Shown here: positions 51,976-59,835 of the stretch, in pieces
How the letters are laid out: each line of letters starts with the position of its first letter
Position numbering within the stretch: the stretch's first letter is position 1
Assembly (NCBI RefSeq): GCF_017583045.1
Contig: NZ_JAGFBF010000001.1
Span: forward strand, 744,001-808,000
DNA: 64,000 bases
Direction: 5' to 3'
Source of the DNA: Leucobacter tardus
GTDB taxonomy: Bacteria > Actinomycetota > Actinomycetes > Actinomycetales > Microbacteriaceae
Program-made: the position numbers and the translations under genes
The notes under the pieces: generated by a model
Databases searched by the model: none
Told to the model about the DNA's origin: nothing
What the model saw: the letters and a program-made list of their open reading frames with translations, nothing else

Positions 51976-53715
51976 ATGGAGGAGCAGTTCCTCGTCGAGG
52001 TTGATGCGCTGGGTGCCGTTGTCTCCATTGAGTCAGGAGACATCGCGCGGGTTCCGAGTGCCCTCATGGCCGTCGGGGGCAAGATCGTCGACTCCGGGGC
52101 GTTCGGCGCGAAGTTCATCTGGCACCCCGACGGGCGCACCGGCCGCTGCATCGTGCAGGTCACGCGGGCGAACCCGTTCGTGGACCGCGGCGCGACGGCG
52201 TACGTGCAGGGTGAATGGGTGGATAACCTTCCTTTCGGTCTCACGGATCGTGAGCTCGACGTGCTCACCCTGCTGGTCCTCGGCATCTCCAGCGCGCACA
52301 TCGCGCAGAAGCTCTTCCTCGCCACGCGCACGGTGACGACGCACATCGACCGCGTGATGCGCAAACTGGGTGCGCAGAGCCGGACGGCCGCTGCGACGAT
52401 CGCGATGGACGAGGGACTGGTGCGGGTGCCCTTCCCTCATCTGCTGGACGATTCGACCGAGCTGCTCCGCATCGGCCGGATCCTGAGCGACACGCAGGCA
52501 CCGCCGGCGGCATCCACTCGTGTGACGCGCAAACCGCTCGTCATCGGAGCCGCGATCCCGGTGACCGGATCGAATGCCGCCGACGGCGCCGAGATGGTGC
52601 GCGCGAGCCAGCTCGCCATCGACGAGGTCAACGCCAGGGGCGGTGTGGACGGTCGGCGCGTGGCCCTGGACGTCGTCGACGTCGACATCATGGAACCGGA
52701 GAGCGTCTCCCGGTCGGTCAGCGCGTTGATCGAACGGGGCGTGGACGTGCTCACCTCCGGGTACCTGGCCCATCAGGAGCGCGCGCACGAGCTCGTCGCG
52801 GACAGCGGCATCACCTACCTGCACGCGGCGACGCTCGACGTCATGGCCAGACGGGTGAGCGAGGATCCGGATCGGTACGGCAACATCTTCCAGGTCTGCG
52901 CGAACGATTCGAACTATGCCCCTCGCTTCGTCGAGATGATGAGCCAGCTCCGCGATCGGCGGCAGTGGGCGCCCGCATCTCGTCAGCTCGTGGTGCTGCA
53001 GTCGGGGTGGACGACGACCGACCTCGGTCTCGCCGCGGCGGCATCCGACGCGGAACGCGACGGGTGGGAACTCGTCACGATCCGTCTGCCGGACGGCGAC
53101 GCGAGCCGATGGGCGCAGATCGTGCAGCAGGTGACCGCGATGGAACCGGCGGCCGTCATGATCGGCAACTACCTCGTCGACGACACGCTCGCATTCCTCG
53201 AGAGCTTCCTGTCGAGTCCGAGTCGCACGCTCGTGTACGCGCTCTACTCTCCGAGCGTGCCGGAATTCCGGGAGCGCATCGGGGCCCGCGGGGACGGGAT
53301 CCTCTGGGCGACGGTGACCGGCACCTACTCCGATCCGCGGGCCCGTGCATTCGCGAAACGGTACCGCGCCCGCTTCGGCGTCAACCCCGGGCGATCGCAC
53401 GCGGGCATCGCCTACGACCGCGTGCACCTCATCACGCAGGCGTGGGCGTTCGCCGAGAACCCCCGAGACCCGCGCCGTGTCTCGCAGACCCTGCGAGACA
53501 CCGTGTACCGCGGAGTGAACGGCGTGTACTACTTCGGTGACGCGTCCCAGACGACGCTGACCTTCCCGGGTCGCACCGCCGACCCGTCGCTCGGGCAGGC
53601 GCACCTGGTGTTCCAGATCCAGCAGGGCAAGCAGCGCATCATCGATCCGGCCCCCTACGCGGACGCGGCGTTCACCCTGCCGCCGTGGATGACGCCCGTC
53701 GTCGAGCGTCGATAG
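51976..53715 (+). CDS. One-component regulator: LuxR-type HTH fused to an AmiC-like periplasmic-binding domain
   Basis: The 579-residue protein has three parts. Residues 1-80 form a small beta-rich domain I cannot name. Residues 86-150 are a LuxR/FixJ-type HTH: LTDRELDVLTLLVLGISSAHIAQKLFLATRTVTTHIDRVMRKLG. After a linker, residues 185-560 form a type I periplasmic-binding fold of the branched-chain amino acid/amide group. Marks include PLVIGAAIPVTGSNAADGAEMVRASQLAIDEVNARGGVDGR, the VLTSGYLAHQERA segment and GRSHAGIAYDRVHLITQAW. It has no signal peptide or membrane helix, so the binding domain acts in the cytoplasm, as AmiC does in the Pseudomonas amidase system. It stands at the head of the acylase island and is divergent from the gamma-glutamyl operon, and probably switches one or both on when its ligand is bound. 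Confidence 0.85.
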   Translation: MEEQFLVEVDALGAVVSIESGDIARVPSALMAVGGKIVDSGAFGAKFIWHPDGRTGRCIVQVTRANPFVDRGATAYVQGEWVDNLPFGLTDRELDVLTLLVLGISSAHIAQKLFLATRTVTTHIDRVMRKLGAQSRTAAATIAMDEGLVRVPFPHLLDDSTELLRIGRILSDTQAPPAASTRVTRKPLVIGAAIPVTGSNAADGAEMVRASQLAIDEVNARGGVDGRRVALDVVDVDIMEPESVSRSVSALIERGVDVLTSGYLAHQERAHELVADSGITYLHAATLDVMARRVSEDPDRYGNIFQVCANDSNYAPRFVEMMSQLRDRRQWAPASRQLVVLQSGWTTTDLGLAAAASDAERDGWELVTIRLPDGDASRWAQIVQQVTAMEPAAVMIGNYLVDDTLAFLESFLSSPSRTLVYALYSPSVPEFRERIGARGDGILWATVTGTYSDPRARAFAKRYRARFGVNPGRSHAGIAYDRVHLITQAWAFAENPRDPRRVSQTLRDTVYRGVNGVYYFGDASQTTLTFPGRTADPSLGQAHLVFQIQQGKQRIIDPAPYADAAFTLPPWMTPVVERR

Positions 53716-53832
53716 CGCCCGGAATCTCGCCGCTGCACGAATACGTAGTTTTGACGATCCCCCGCGAGGGGCTCCGTTCCTAGCATGATCCCGAGTCCCC
53801 TCAACAGGGCGGGGGCACCGAACGGAGCGGAC

Positions 53833-54549
53833 ATGAACAGACTGCACGGGAAAGTCGCGATCGTCACCGGGGCGTCACGCGGGATCGGGGGCGCGATCGC
53901 CACCGCACTGGCGGCCGAGGGCGCCACGGTCGTCGGATGCGACATCCACGCGTTCACCTCTGAAGCGCTCGCCGAATGCCGTCAGCTCGACGTGACGGAC
54001 GAGGCGGGGTGGATGGACCTCGTGAACGCCGTCTCCGAAACCCACGGCGCCCCGCGGATCCTCGTGAACAACGCGGGAGTGACGTCGCCCGAGAGCATCA
54101 CCGAGACCTCGCTCGAACTCTGGGAGAGCATCACCGGTGTCGACCAGACGGGCGTGTTCCTGGGCATGCGCGCGGTGATCCCCGAGATGCGGGCCGCGGG
54201 CGGAGGATCGATCATCAACATCTCCTCGATCTGCGGGGCGGTCGCGGTGCCCGGTATCGCCGCGTACCACGCCGCGAAAGGCGCGGTGCGCACGCTGACG
54301 AAGAACGCGGCGGTGACCTACGCACCCGATGGCATCCGGGCGAACGCGATCCTGCCCGGTTGGATCGCCACCCCGATGACGGCGGGGCAGAGCGACGCGG
54401 TGAACGACGTCTTCTTGAACGCGACACCGCTCGCACGACCCGGAACACCGGAGGACATCGCCGGAGCGGTCGTATTCCTCGCCTCGGACGAGGCGGACTT
54501 CATCACCGGCGTCGACCTGCCCGTCGACGGCGGCTACCTGGCACGCTGA
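53833..54549 (+). CDS. Short-chain dehydrogenase/reductase, first of two in the island
   Basis: This is a 238-residue classical SDR. The TGASRGIGG coenzyme loop is near residue 13, NNAGVT near 80, and the triad is Ser in INISSICG with Tyr-Lys in AAYHAAKGAVRTLTKNAAV. It ends with the usual DLPVDGGYLA. The GCDIHA after the second strand suggests NAD+. The ATG at 53833 follows GGAGCGG; the in-frame start at 53785 lies in a GC hairpin and is less likely. It is 14 nt before a second SDR of the same size with about half identical residues, so the pair looks duplicated. The two may act on successive hydroxyls or different substrates. Confidence 0.87.
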   Translation: MNRLHGKVAIVTGASRGIGGAIATALAAEGATVVGCDIHAFTSEALAECRQLDVTDEAGWMDLVNAVSETHGAPRILVNNAGVTSPESITETSLELWESITGVDQTGVFLGMRAVIPEMRAAGGGSIINISSICGAVAVPGIAAYHAAKGAVRTLTKNAAVTYAPDGIRANAILPGWIATPMTAGQSDAVNDVFLNATPLARPGTPEDIAGAVVFLASDEADFITGVDLPVDGGYLAR

Positions 54550-54562
54550 TCGGAGGCCGACC

Positions 54563-55285
54563 GTGAAGAAACTCGAAGGCAAGGTCGCGCTCGTGACCGG
54601 TGCGGCGATGGGGATCGGGGCCGAGACGGCGAGAGTGTTCGCCGACGCGGGGGCCTGGGTCATCGCCTGCGACGTCGCTCCGTTCGATCAGCCGGGCTCC
54701 CTGTACATCGATCAGCGGCGTCTCGACGTCAGCGATGAGGCGTCGTGGGCCGAGGTCGTCTCGTCGGTGCTCGGCACGTACGGTCGCATCGACATCCTCT
54801 TGAACGCTGCCGGCGTGATCGGTTACGACGCCATCGATGCCCTCTCCCTCGCGGAGTGGAACCGCATCGTCACGGTGGATCAGACAGGCGTCTTTCTCGG
54901 CATGCGCGAGGTGCTGCCCGGCATGTGCGAGCGGGGAAGCGGATCGATCATCAACCTCTCCTCCGACTGGGGCGTCGTCGGCGGCGTGGGCGTCGCCGCC
55001 TACAACGCGGCCAAGGGTGCGGTGCGCTCGATGTCGCAGAACGCGGCGGTCACCTACGCGAAGCAGGGCGTGCGCGTGAATGCGGTGGTGCCCGGCTGGA
55101 TCCGGACCCCGCTCACCGACCGGCAGCCGGCGGACGCGAACGAGCGCGTCGTCGGGTCGACCCCCGTCGGCCACGGCGGGGAGCCCCGCGATATCGCTCT
55201 CGGGTGCCTGTACCTCGCATCGGACGACGCCCGATTCGTCACGGGGAGCGACCTCGTGATCGACGGCGGTTTTCTCGCGGTCTGA
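54563..55285 (+). CDS. Short-chain dehydrogenase/reductase, second of two in the island
   Basis: This is a 240-residue SDR with the coenzyme loop TGAAMGIGAE near residue 12, LNAAGVIG near 80, and SSDWG with YNAAK near 150. The VDQTGVFLGMR stretch is shared word for word with the gene before it, which supports duplication. The GTG at 54563 follows the first SDR by 13 nt, with GGAGG-like GATCGGAGGC upstream. The N of NNAG is replaced by L, a mild departure from the usual motif. It is probably an NAD-dependent alcohol dehydrogenase on the same pathway. Confidence 0.87.
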   Translation: MKKLEGKVALVTGAAMGIGAETARVFADAGAWVIACDVAPFDQPGSLYIDQRRLDVSDEASWAEVVSSVLGTYGRIDILLNAAGVIGYDAIDALSLAEWNRIVTVDQTGVFLGMREVLPGMCERGSGSIINLSSDWGVVGGVGVAAYNAAKGAVRSMSQNAAVTYAKQGVRVNAVVPGWIRTPLTDRQPADANERVVGSTPVGHGGEPRDIALGCLYLASDDARFVTGSDLVIDGGFLAV

Positions 55286-55318
55286 ACCGCACGACCACAC
55301 CACAGCAAAGGAGACACA

Positions 55319-56158
55319 ATGAGTTTGCAGCTTCCCGAAGGCAAGACGCTCGCGGTGAGCATCGGGGCCGACTTCGACGCCCACAGCGTCTGGATGGGGA
55401 CGTTCGGGCAGACGAGCCCCAGCGTGCTGTCGCGCGGCGAGTTCGGTGCCGAGGTCGGCGTTCCGCGACTGCTCGACCTCTTCGATCGGTACGCCGTGCG
55501 CGCGACCTGGTGCACGCCGGCGCACACCATGATGACGTTCACGGAGCGCTTCGAGAGCGTGCTCGACGCCGGGCACGAGATCGCGGCTCACGGCTGCTGG
55601 CACGAGCCGGTGCCGACGCTCGACGCCGACGAAGAGCGTCGGCTCATGGAGCGGACGCTCGAGAGCCACGAGAAGTTCGTCGGCAAGCGGCCGCGCGGCT
55701 ACCGTTCGCCGGCATGGGACTTCACCGACAGCACCCTGGGTCTGCTCGAGGAGTTCGGCTTCGAGTGGGATTCGTCGCTCATGGGTCGCGATTTCGAGCC
55801 GTACCACCCGCGTCCCGTCCAGATCGGCTGGGAGGAGGGCAGCACGTTCGGCGAGCCGAGCCCGATCCTCGAGTTCCCCGTCTCCTGGTATCTCGACGAC
55901 TTCCCGGTCGGCGAGTACATTCCCGGCTCAAACCCGGGACTCGGTTCGAGCGATGTCATGTTCCAGCGTTTCAAGGAGCACTTCGATTACGCCTACAAGC
56001 ACGTTCCGGGCGGAGTGCTGTCGATCACGGTCCACCCGCAGACGATCGGCCGGGCGCACCACATGATCGGGTTCGAGAAGCTCATCGATTACATGGCGTC
56101 GTTCCCCGGCACGTGGTTCGCGCCGCTCAGCGATATCTACGACACCTGGACCGAGTAG
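55319..56158 (+). CDS. Polysaccharide deacetylase/PuuE-fold hydrolase
   Basis: This is a 279-residue hydrolase of carbohydrate esterase family 4 fold without a signal peptide. Metal-site motifs are visible: the aspartate pair in IGADFDAHS near residue 17, HxxxH as AAHGCWHEP near 92, and the RSPAWDFTDSTLGLLEEFGF stretch with the catalytic-side arginine and tryptophan near 125. A final ITVHPQTIGRAHHM gives the late histidine. This order resembles cyclic imide hydrolase, HpPgdA and allantoinase-type (PuuE) members, which cut C-N bonds of small molecules inside cells. In this amide-rich island that reading fits better than chitin or peptidoglycan deacetylation. The ATG at 55319 has AAAGGAG upstream. 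Confidence 0.82.
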   Translation: MSLQLPEGKTLAVSIGADFDAHSVWMGTFGQTSPSVLSRGEFGAEVGVPRLLDLFDRYAVRATWCTPAHTMMTFTERFESVLDAGHEIAAHGCWHEPVPTLDADEERRLMERTLESHEKFVGKRPRGYRSPAWDFTDSTLGLLEEFGFEWDSSLMGRDFEPYHPRPVQIGWEEGSTFGEPSPILEFPVSWYLDDFPVGEYIPGSNPGLGSSDVMFQRFKEHFDYAYKHVPGGVLSITVHPQTIGRAHHMIGFEKLIDYMASFPGTWFAPLSDIYDTWTE

Positions 56159-56197
56159 CGGTCCGCGCCACCCCTCTTGAATACGAAGGAGTATTTC

Positions 56198-57244
56198 ATG
56201 AACACCCGATCCCGATCAGCGCTGCTCGCGCTCCTGGCAGCGGGGGCGCTGCTGCTCACCTCCTGCTCGAGTCCGAGCCAGGAAGCCGCCGAGAGCACCG
56301 AATCCGAAGCCTCGGGAGCGCAGCCCGAGACGACCATCGCGTCCGTCGATGAGCTGAAGGTCGCCTACTTCTCGGCGGGCAGCAGCAACCAGTATCTGCA
56401 GGCCGCCATCGATGAGGCGAAGACGTACGCGGACGAGCAGGGTTTCGACCTCGACGTGTTCGACGGCGAGTTCGACGCGCAGGTGCAGTTCGACCAGATG
56501 CAGACGGCATTGACGAGCGGCAAGTACAACGCGTTCGCCGTCGAGCCGAACGACGGCAACCTCGTGTGCAACCTGCTGACGCAGGATGCCCCCGCCGCCG
56601 GCGTGATGGTCGCCGTGTTCAACCTGCCGATCTGCGGCAGGGCCGAGAACCTCGGCGAGGAGACGTGGGAGCCCGGCACGGTGAACTACGTCGGCGGGCA
56701 GACCGCTGACGTGTATCAGCAGTGGGTGGAGCAGGTGAAGCAGGACTACCCGGACGGAGCGAAGATCGCACTGCTCTCGGGCCCCGACTTGAACGCCAAC
56801 AGCATCGTCTTCTTCGAGGCCGCGAAGGCATTCGGCGATGGGCCCTGGGAGATCGTGGCGCAGCAGAGCACCGACTACACCACGGCGCAGGCGTTCCAGG
56901 CCGCGCAGACCTTCATGCAGGCGAACCCCGATCTCGACATCGTGATGTCGAACTTCTCCGGGATGACCCGCGGAGTCGTGCAGGCCACAGCCGGATCCGA
57001 CGTCGCGGTGTACGACTTCGGCGGGGACGAGTGGGCGCTCGAGAACGTGAAGGCCGGCGAACTCGCCTCGAGCATCATCATGCTGCCGCGGCAGGAGACG
57101 AAGTACGCGCTGCAGGGGTTCGTCGATCTCGTGAACGGCGAGGAGACGCCGAAGTTCGTGAACCTCACCGAGCTCGACATGCTGCCGGGCGGCACACCGT
57201 TCGTGACGCCGGACAACGTCGACGAGTTCACCGCGGAGTACTGA
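56198..57244 (+). CDS. CUT2-type ABC transporter substrate-binding lipoprotein
   Basis: This is a 348-residue extracytoplasmic binding protein with a lipoprotein signal (LLLTSCSS, acylated cysteine near 27). It has a ribose-binding-protein-like type I fold: DELKVAYFSAGSSNQYLQAAIDEAKTYADEQGFDL opens the first lobe. NYVGGQTADVYQQWVEQVKQ and AVYDFGGDEWALENVKAG follow. The start is the ATG at 56198 with GAAGGAG ahead; the TTG at 56177 is rejected. It is the first gene of a complete ATPase-permease importer. The CUT2 class takes up sugars, autoinducers and related polar molecules, so the ligand here is open. Confidence 0.9.
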   Translation: MNTRSRSALLALLAAGALLLTSCSSPSQEAAESTESEASGAQPETTIASVDELKVAYFSAGSSNQYLQAAIDEAKTYADEQGFDLDVFDGEFDAQVQFDQMQTALTSGKYNAFAVEPNDGNLVCNLLTQDAPAAGVMVAVFNLPICGRAENLGEETWEPGTVNYVGGQTADVYQQWVEQVKQDYPDGAKIALLSGPDLNANSIVFFEAAKAFGDGPWEIVAQQSTDYTTAQAFQAAQTFMQANPDLDIVMSNFSGMTRGVVQATAGSDVAVYDFGGDEWALENVKAGELASSIIMLPRQETKYALQGFVDLVNGEETPKFVNLTELDMLPGGTPFVTPDNVDEFTAEY

Positions 57245-57307
57245 GCCTGACGCAGCCGAGGGGTCGCGATCCGCGGCCCCTCGGATCCACGACGACGTAA
57301 GGGACGA

Positions 57308-58819
57308 ATGATGAGCAGTGAGACGCACGAGGCGATCGTGTGCCAGGCGGTCTCGAAGAAGTACTCGGGCAAGTACGCAGTGCACCGGGCGGACCTGCAC
57401 GTGCGGGCCGGCACCATCCACGCTCTGGTGGGCGAGAACGGAGCGGGCAAGTCGACGCTCCTCGGCATGATCTCCGGTCGGGTCGCGCACGACGAGGGCA
57501 CCATCTCGGTCTTCGGCGACGACCTGCGCGCCGCGGGTCCGCGGGACACGCGGGATCACGGGCTCATGGTCGTGTACCAGGAGCTCACGATGATCCCGGC
57601 GCTGACCACGGTGCAGAACGTGTTCCTCGGTCAGTCGAAGTCGAAGCTCGGGGTGCAGTCGGATCGCGAGATGCGGGAGCGCTACCTCGAGCTCTGCGCG
57701 GAGTTCGGTGTGCGGATCGATCCCGATGTGCCGGTGCGTCAATTGTCGATCTCGCAGCAGCAGATCGTCGAGATCATGCGCGGGGTGCAGGCGAACGGCC
57801 GGATCCTCATGCTCGACGAGCCCTCAGCGGCGCTGGCCGAATCGGAGCGCGAGGTGCTGTACCGCATCCTGCACCAGCTGCGGGAGAACGGAACGACGAT
57901 CGTGTTCGTCAGCCACAACCTCAATGAGGTCCTGGCGCTCAGCGATCACGTCACGGTACTGCGCGACGGTGAGATCGTCGCGAGCGGCGCTCGCGCGGAG
58001 TGGGACAAGGCGTCCATCGTGCGGGCGATGGTCGGCAAGGATGCCGCGATCGTCCGCCGCGATGCGCGCCACGAACTGGGATCGACGGCCATCGAGATCA
58101 GCGATGTGCAGCTGAAGGGCGCGCTGCACGACATCACCCTCACCGCCAGGGAGGGGGAGATCGTCGGCCTGTGGGGGCTGGTCGGCTCGGGGCGGACGAC
58201 GTTCTTCCGTTCGCTCTTCGGCATGATCCCGCGCTCCAGCGGCCGGATCACGATCGGCGGACGCCGCGTACGCTGGCCCAGGTCGGCCCGGCACGCCATC
58301 CGCGCCGGGATCGCGATGGTGCCCGAGAGCCGCAGAGCGGCGCTCGTCATGGGCATGGACAGCGCCGCGAACTACTGGCTCGGCCGCCGGCCACCGGTGC
58401 CGTTCCTCGTGTTCCCGCGACGCGAGAAATCGGCGGTGGCCGAGTACGGCGAGTTCTTCGGCTTCAGCGCGAAACGCATGGCGGACCCGGTCGGCACGCT
58501 CTCCGGCGGCAACCAGCAGAAGGTGCTCCTCGCGAAGTGGGCCGGCCGCCGGCCCCAGCTCCTCCTCGTCGACGAACCCACTCGGGGGATCGACGTGGGG
58601 GCGAAGGTCGAGGTGCTCGAGTCGCTCACGCGACTCGCGTCGGAGGGGACGACGGTCATCGTCACCTCCTCCGAGCTCGAGGAGGTGCTCGCGGTCTGCG
58701 ACCGCCTCCTGGTGTTCGCGCACGGCCGGATCGTGCACGAGTTCGACACCGCGACGAGCGAATACTCGGTCGAGCAGATCGTCAAGTACGGATTCGAAGA
58801 AAGCGAAGCAGCAGCATGA
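57308..58819 (+). CDS. CUT2-type ABC transporter ATPase (double cassette)
   Basis: This is a 503-residue ATPase with two nucleotide-binding domains in one chain, as in RbsA/XylG. The first cassette has Walker A GENGAGKSTLLG near 42, a Q-loop VVYQELTM, the signature VRQLSISQQQIVEI and Walker B ILMLDEPSAAL. The second has a degenerate Walker A GLVGSGRTTFFRSLFG (Gly-Arg-Thr, the usual weak form), then signature LSGGNQQKVLLAKW and Walker B LLLVDEPTRGIDVGAKVEV. The ATG at 57308 has GGGA upstream. Its last codons overlap the permease start (ATGA). Confidence 0.93.
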   Translation: MMSSETHEAIVCQAVSKKYSGKYAVHRADLHVRAGTIHALVGENGAGKSTLLGMISGRVAHDEGTISVFGDDLRAAGPRDTRDHGLMVVYQELTMIPALTTVQNVFLGQSKSKLGVQSDREMRERYLELCAEFGVRIDPDVPVRQLSISQQQIVEIMRGVQANGRILMLDEPSAALAESEREVLYRILHQLRENGTTIVFVSHNLNEVLALSDHVTVLRDGEIVASGARAEWDKASIVRAMVGKDAAIVRRDARHELGSTAIEISDVQLKGALHDITLTAREGEIVGLWGLVGSGRTTFFRSLFGMIPRSSGRITIGGRRVRWPRSARHAIRAGIAMVPESRRAALVMGMDSAANYWLGRRPPVPFLVFPRREKSAVAEYGEFFGFSAKRMADPVGTLSGGNQQKVLLAKWAGRRPQLLLVDEPTRGIDVGAKVEVLESLTRLASEGTTVIVTSSELEEVLAVCDRLLVFAHGRIVHEFDTATSEYSVEQIVKYGFEESEAAA

Positions 58820-59835
58820 ATGACCAGCGCACGGCGTCTGTTCCGGCCACCGGAGCCACGCCGAAAGTATCGGACGGCTCGGCGGGCGGAAATCGCTCGA
58901 TCGGCTCCTTCGCGGCGAAGTACGGCATGCTCGGCGCACTCGTCGCCCTCATCGTCGTGGCCACCATCATCTATCCCGGCTTCCTGAACCCCGCCAATAT
59001 CGGGAACATCCTCACGCAGAACGCCGCGGTCGGGCTGATCGCGATCGGCATGACCTTCGTCATCATCAGCGGCGGGTTCGACCTCTCGGTCGGCGCGACG
59101 TACGCGCTGGGCGCCACGCTGTTCGCCGGCCTCACGCTGCAGACGGGATCCGTGTTCATCGCCGGCATCGGCGCGCTCGCCGCGGGCCTGATCGCGGGCG
59201 CGATCAACGGGTTCATCGTCGCCAGGCTGGGGGTGAACCCGTTCGTCGCGACGCTCGGCACGTCGTCGGTGTTCAGCGGTGTCGCGTACATCTACTCGAA
59301 CTCGTCGCCGTTCATCGTCAACGGCAATCCGGCGTTCCAGGACCTCGCGCTGACGCGGATCGCCGGGGTGTTCCTGCCCATCTGGGTGCTGATCGTGGCC
59401 TTCATCCTCGCCGCGCTGCTCCTCGCGAAGACCACCTACGGCCGCAACGTGTACGCGGTCGGCGGCAACTACGAGGCGGCGTGGCTCTCCGGGCTGCGCG
59501 TGCGCGGGCTGAACGGAAGCGTCTACCTGATGACCGGGGTGCTCGCGGCACTCGCCGGCATGATGGACGCCTCGCGTCTCGGCGTCGGTCAGGCGGACGT
59601 CGGCGCGGCGATGGCGCTGGATGCGATCGCGATCGTGGTCGTCGGCGGCACGTCGTTGCGCGGGGGCGAGGGAGCGATCTGGCGGTCCGCCGTCGGCCTC
59701 CTCATCCTTGCGACGCTGACGAACGTCTTCTACAGTCTGAACGTCTCCCAGCACTGGCAGCTCATCGCGAAGGGTGTCATCGTGGTGACCGCGGTGGCCG
59801 TCGACGCGGTCATCCGCTCACGGAAGCGAGGATGA
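58816..59835 (+). CDS. CUT2-type ABC transporter permease
   Basis: This is a 339-residue membrane permease of the RbsC/XylH family with eight to ten membrane segments. Typical stretches are NIGNILTQNAAVGLIAIGMTFVIISGGFDLSVGATYALG, GFIVARLGVNPFVATLGTSSVFSGVAY and TTYGRNVYAVGGNYEAAWLSGLRV (the EAA-type coupling loop), with GGEGAIWRSAVGLLILATLTN near the end. The ATG at 58816 overlaps the ATPase stop by 4 nt, and its stop overlaps the acylase start (ATGA). One permease presumably forms a homodimer. Confidence 0.93.
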   Translation: MNDQRTASVPATGATPKVSDGSAGGNRSIGSFAAKYGMLGALVALIVVATIIYPGFLNPANIGNILTQNAAVGLIAIGMTFVIISGGFDLSVGATYALGATLFAGLTLQTGSVFIAGIGALAAGLIAGAINGFIVARLGVNPFVATLGTSSVFSGVAYIYSNSSPFIVNGNPAFQDLALTRIAGVFLPIWVLIVAFILAALLLAKTTYGRNVYAVGGNYEAAWLSGLRVRGLNGSVYLMTGVLAALAGMMDASRLGVGQADVGAAMALDAIAIVVVGGTSLRGGEGAIWRSAVGLLILATLTNVFYSLNVSQHWQLIAKGVIVVTAVAVDAVIRSRKRG

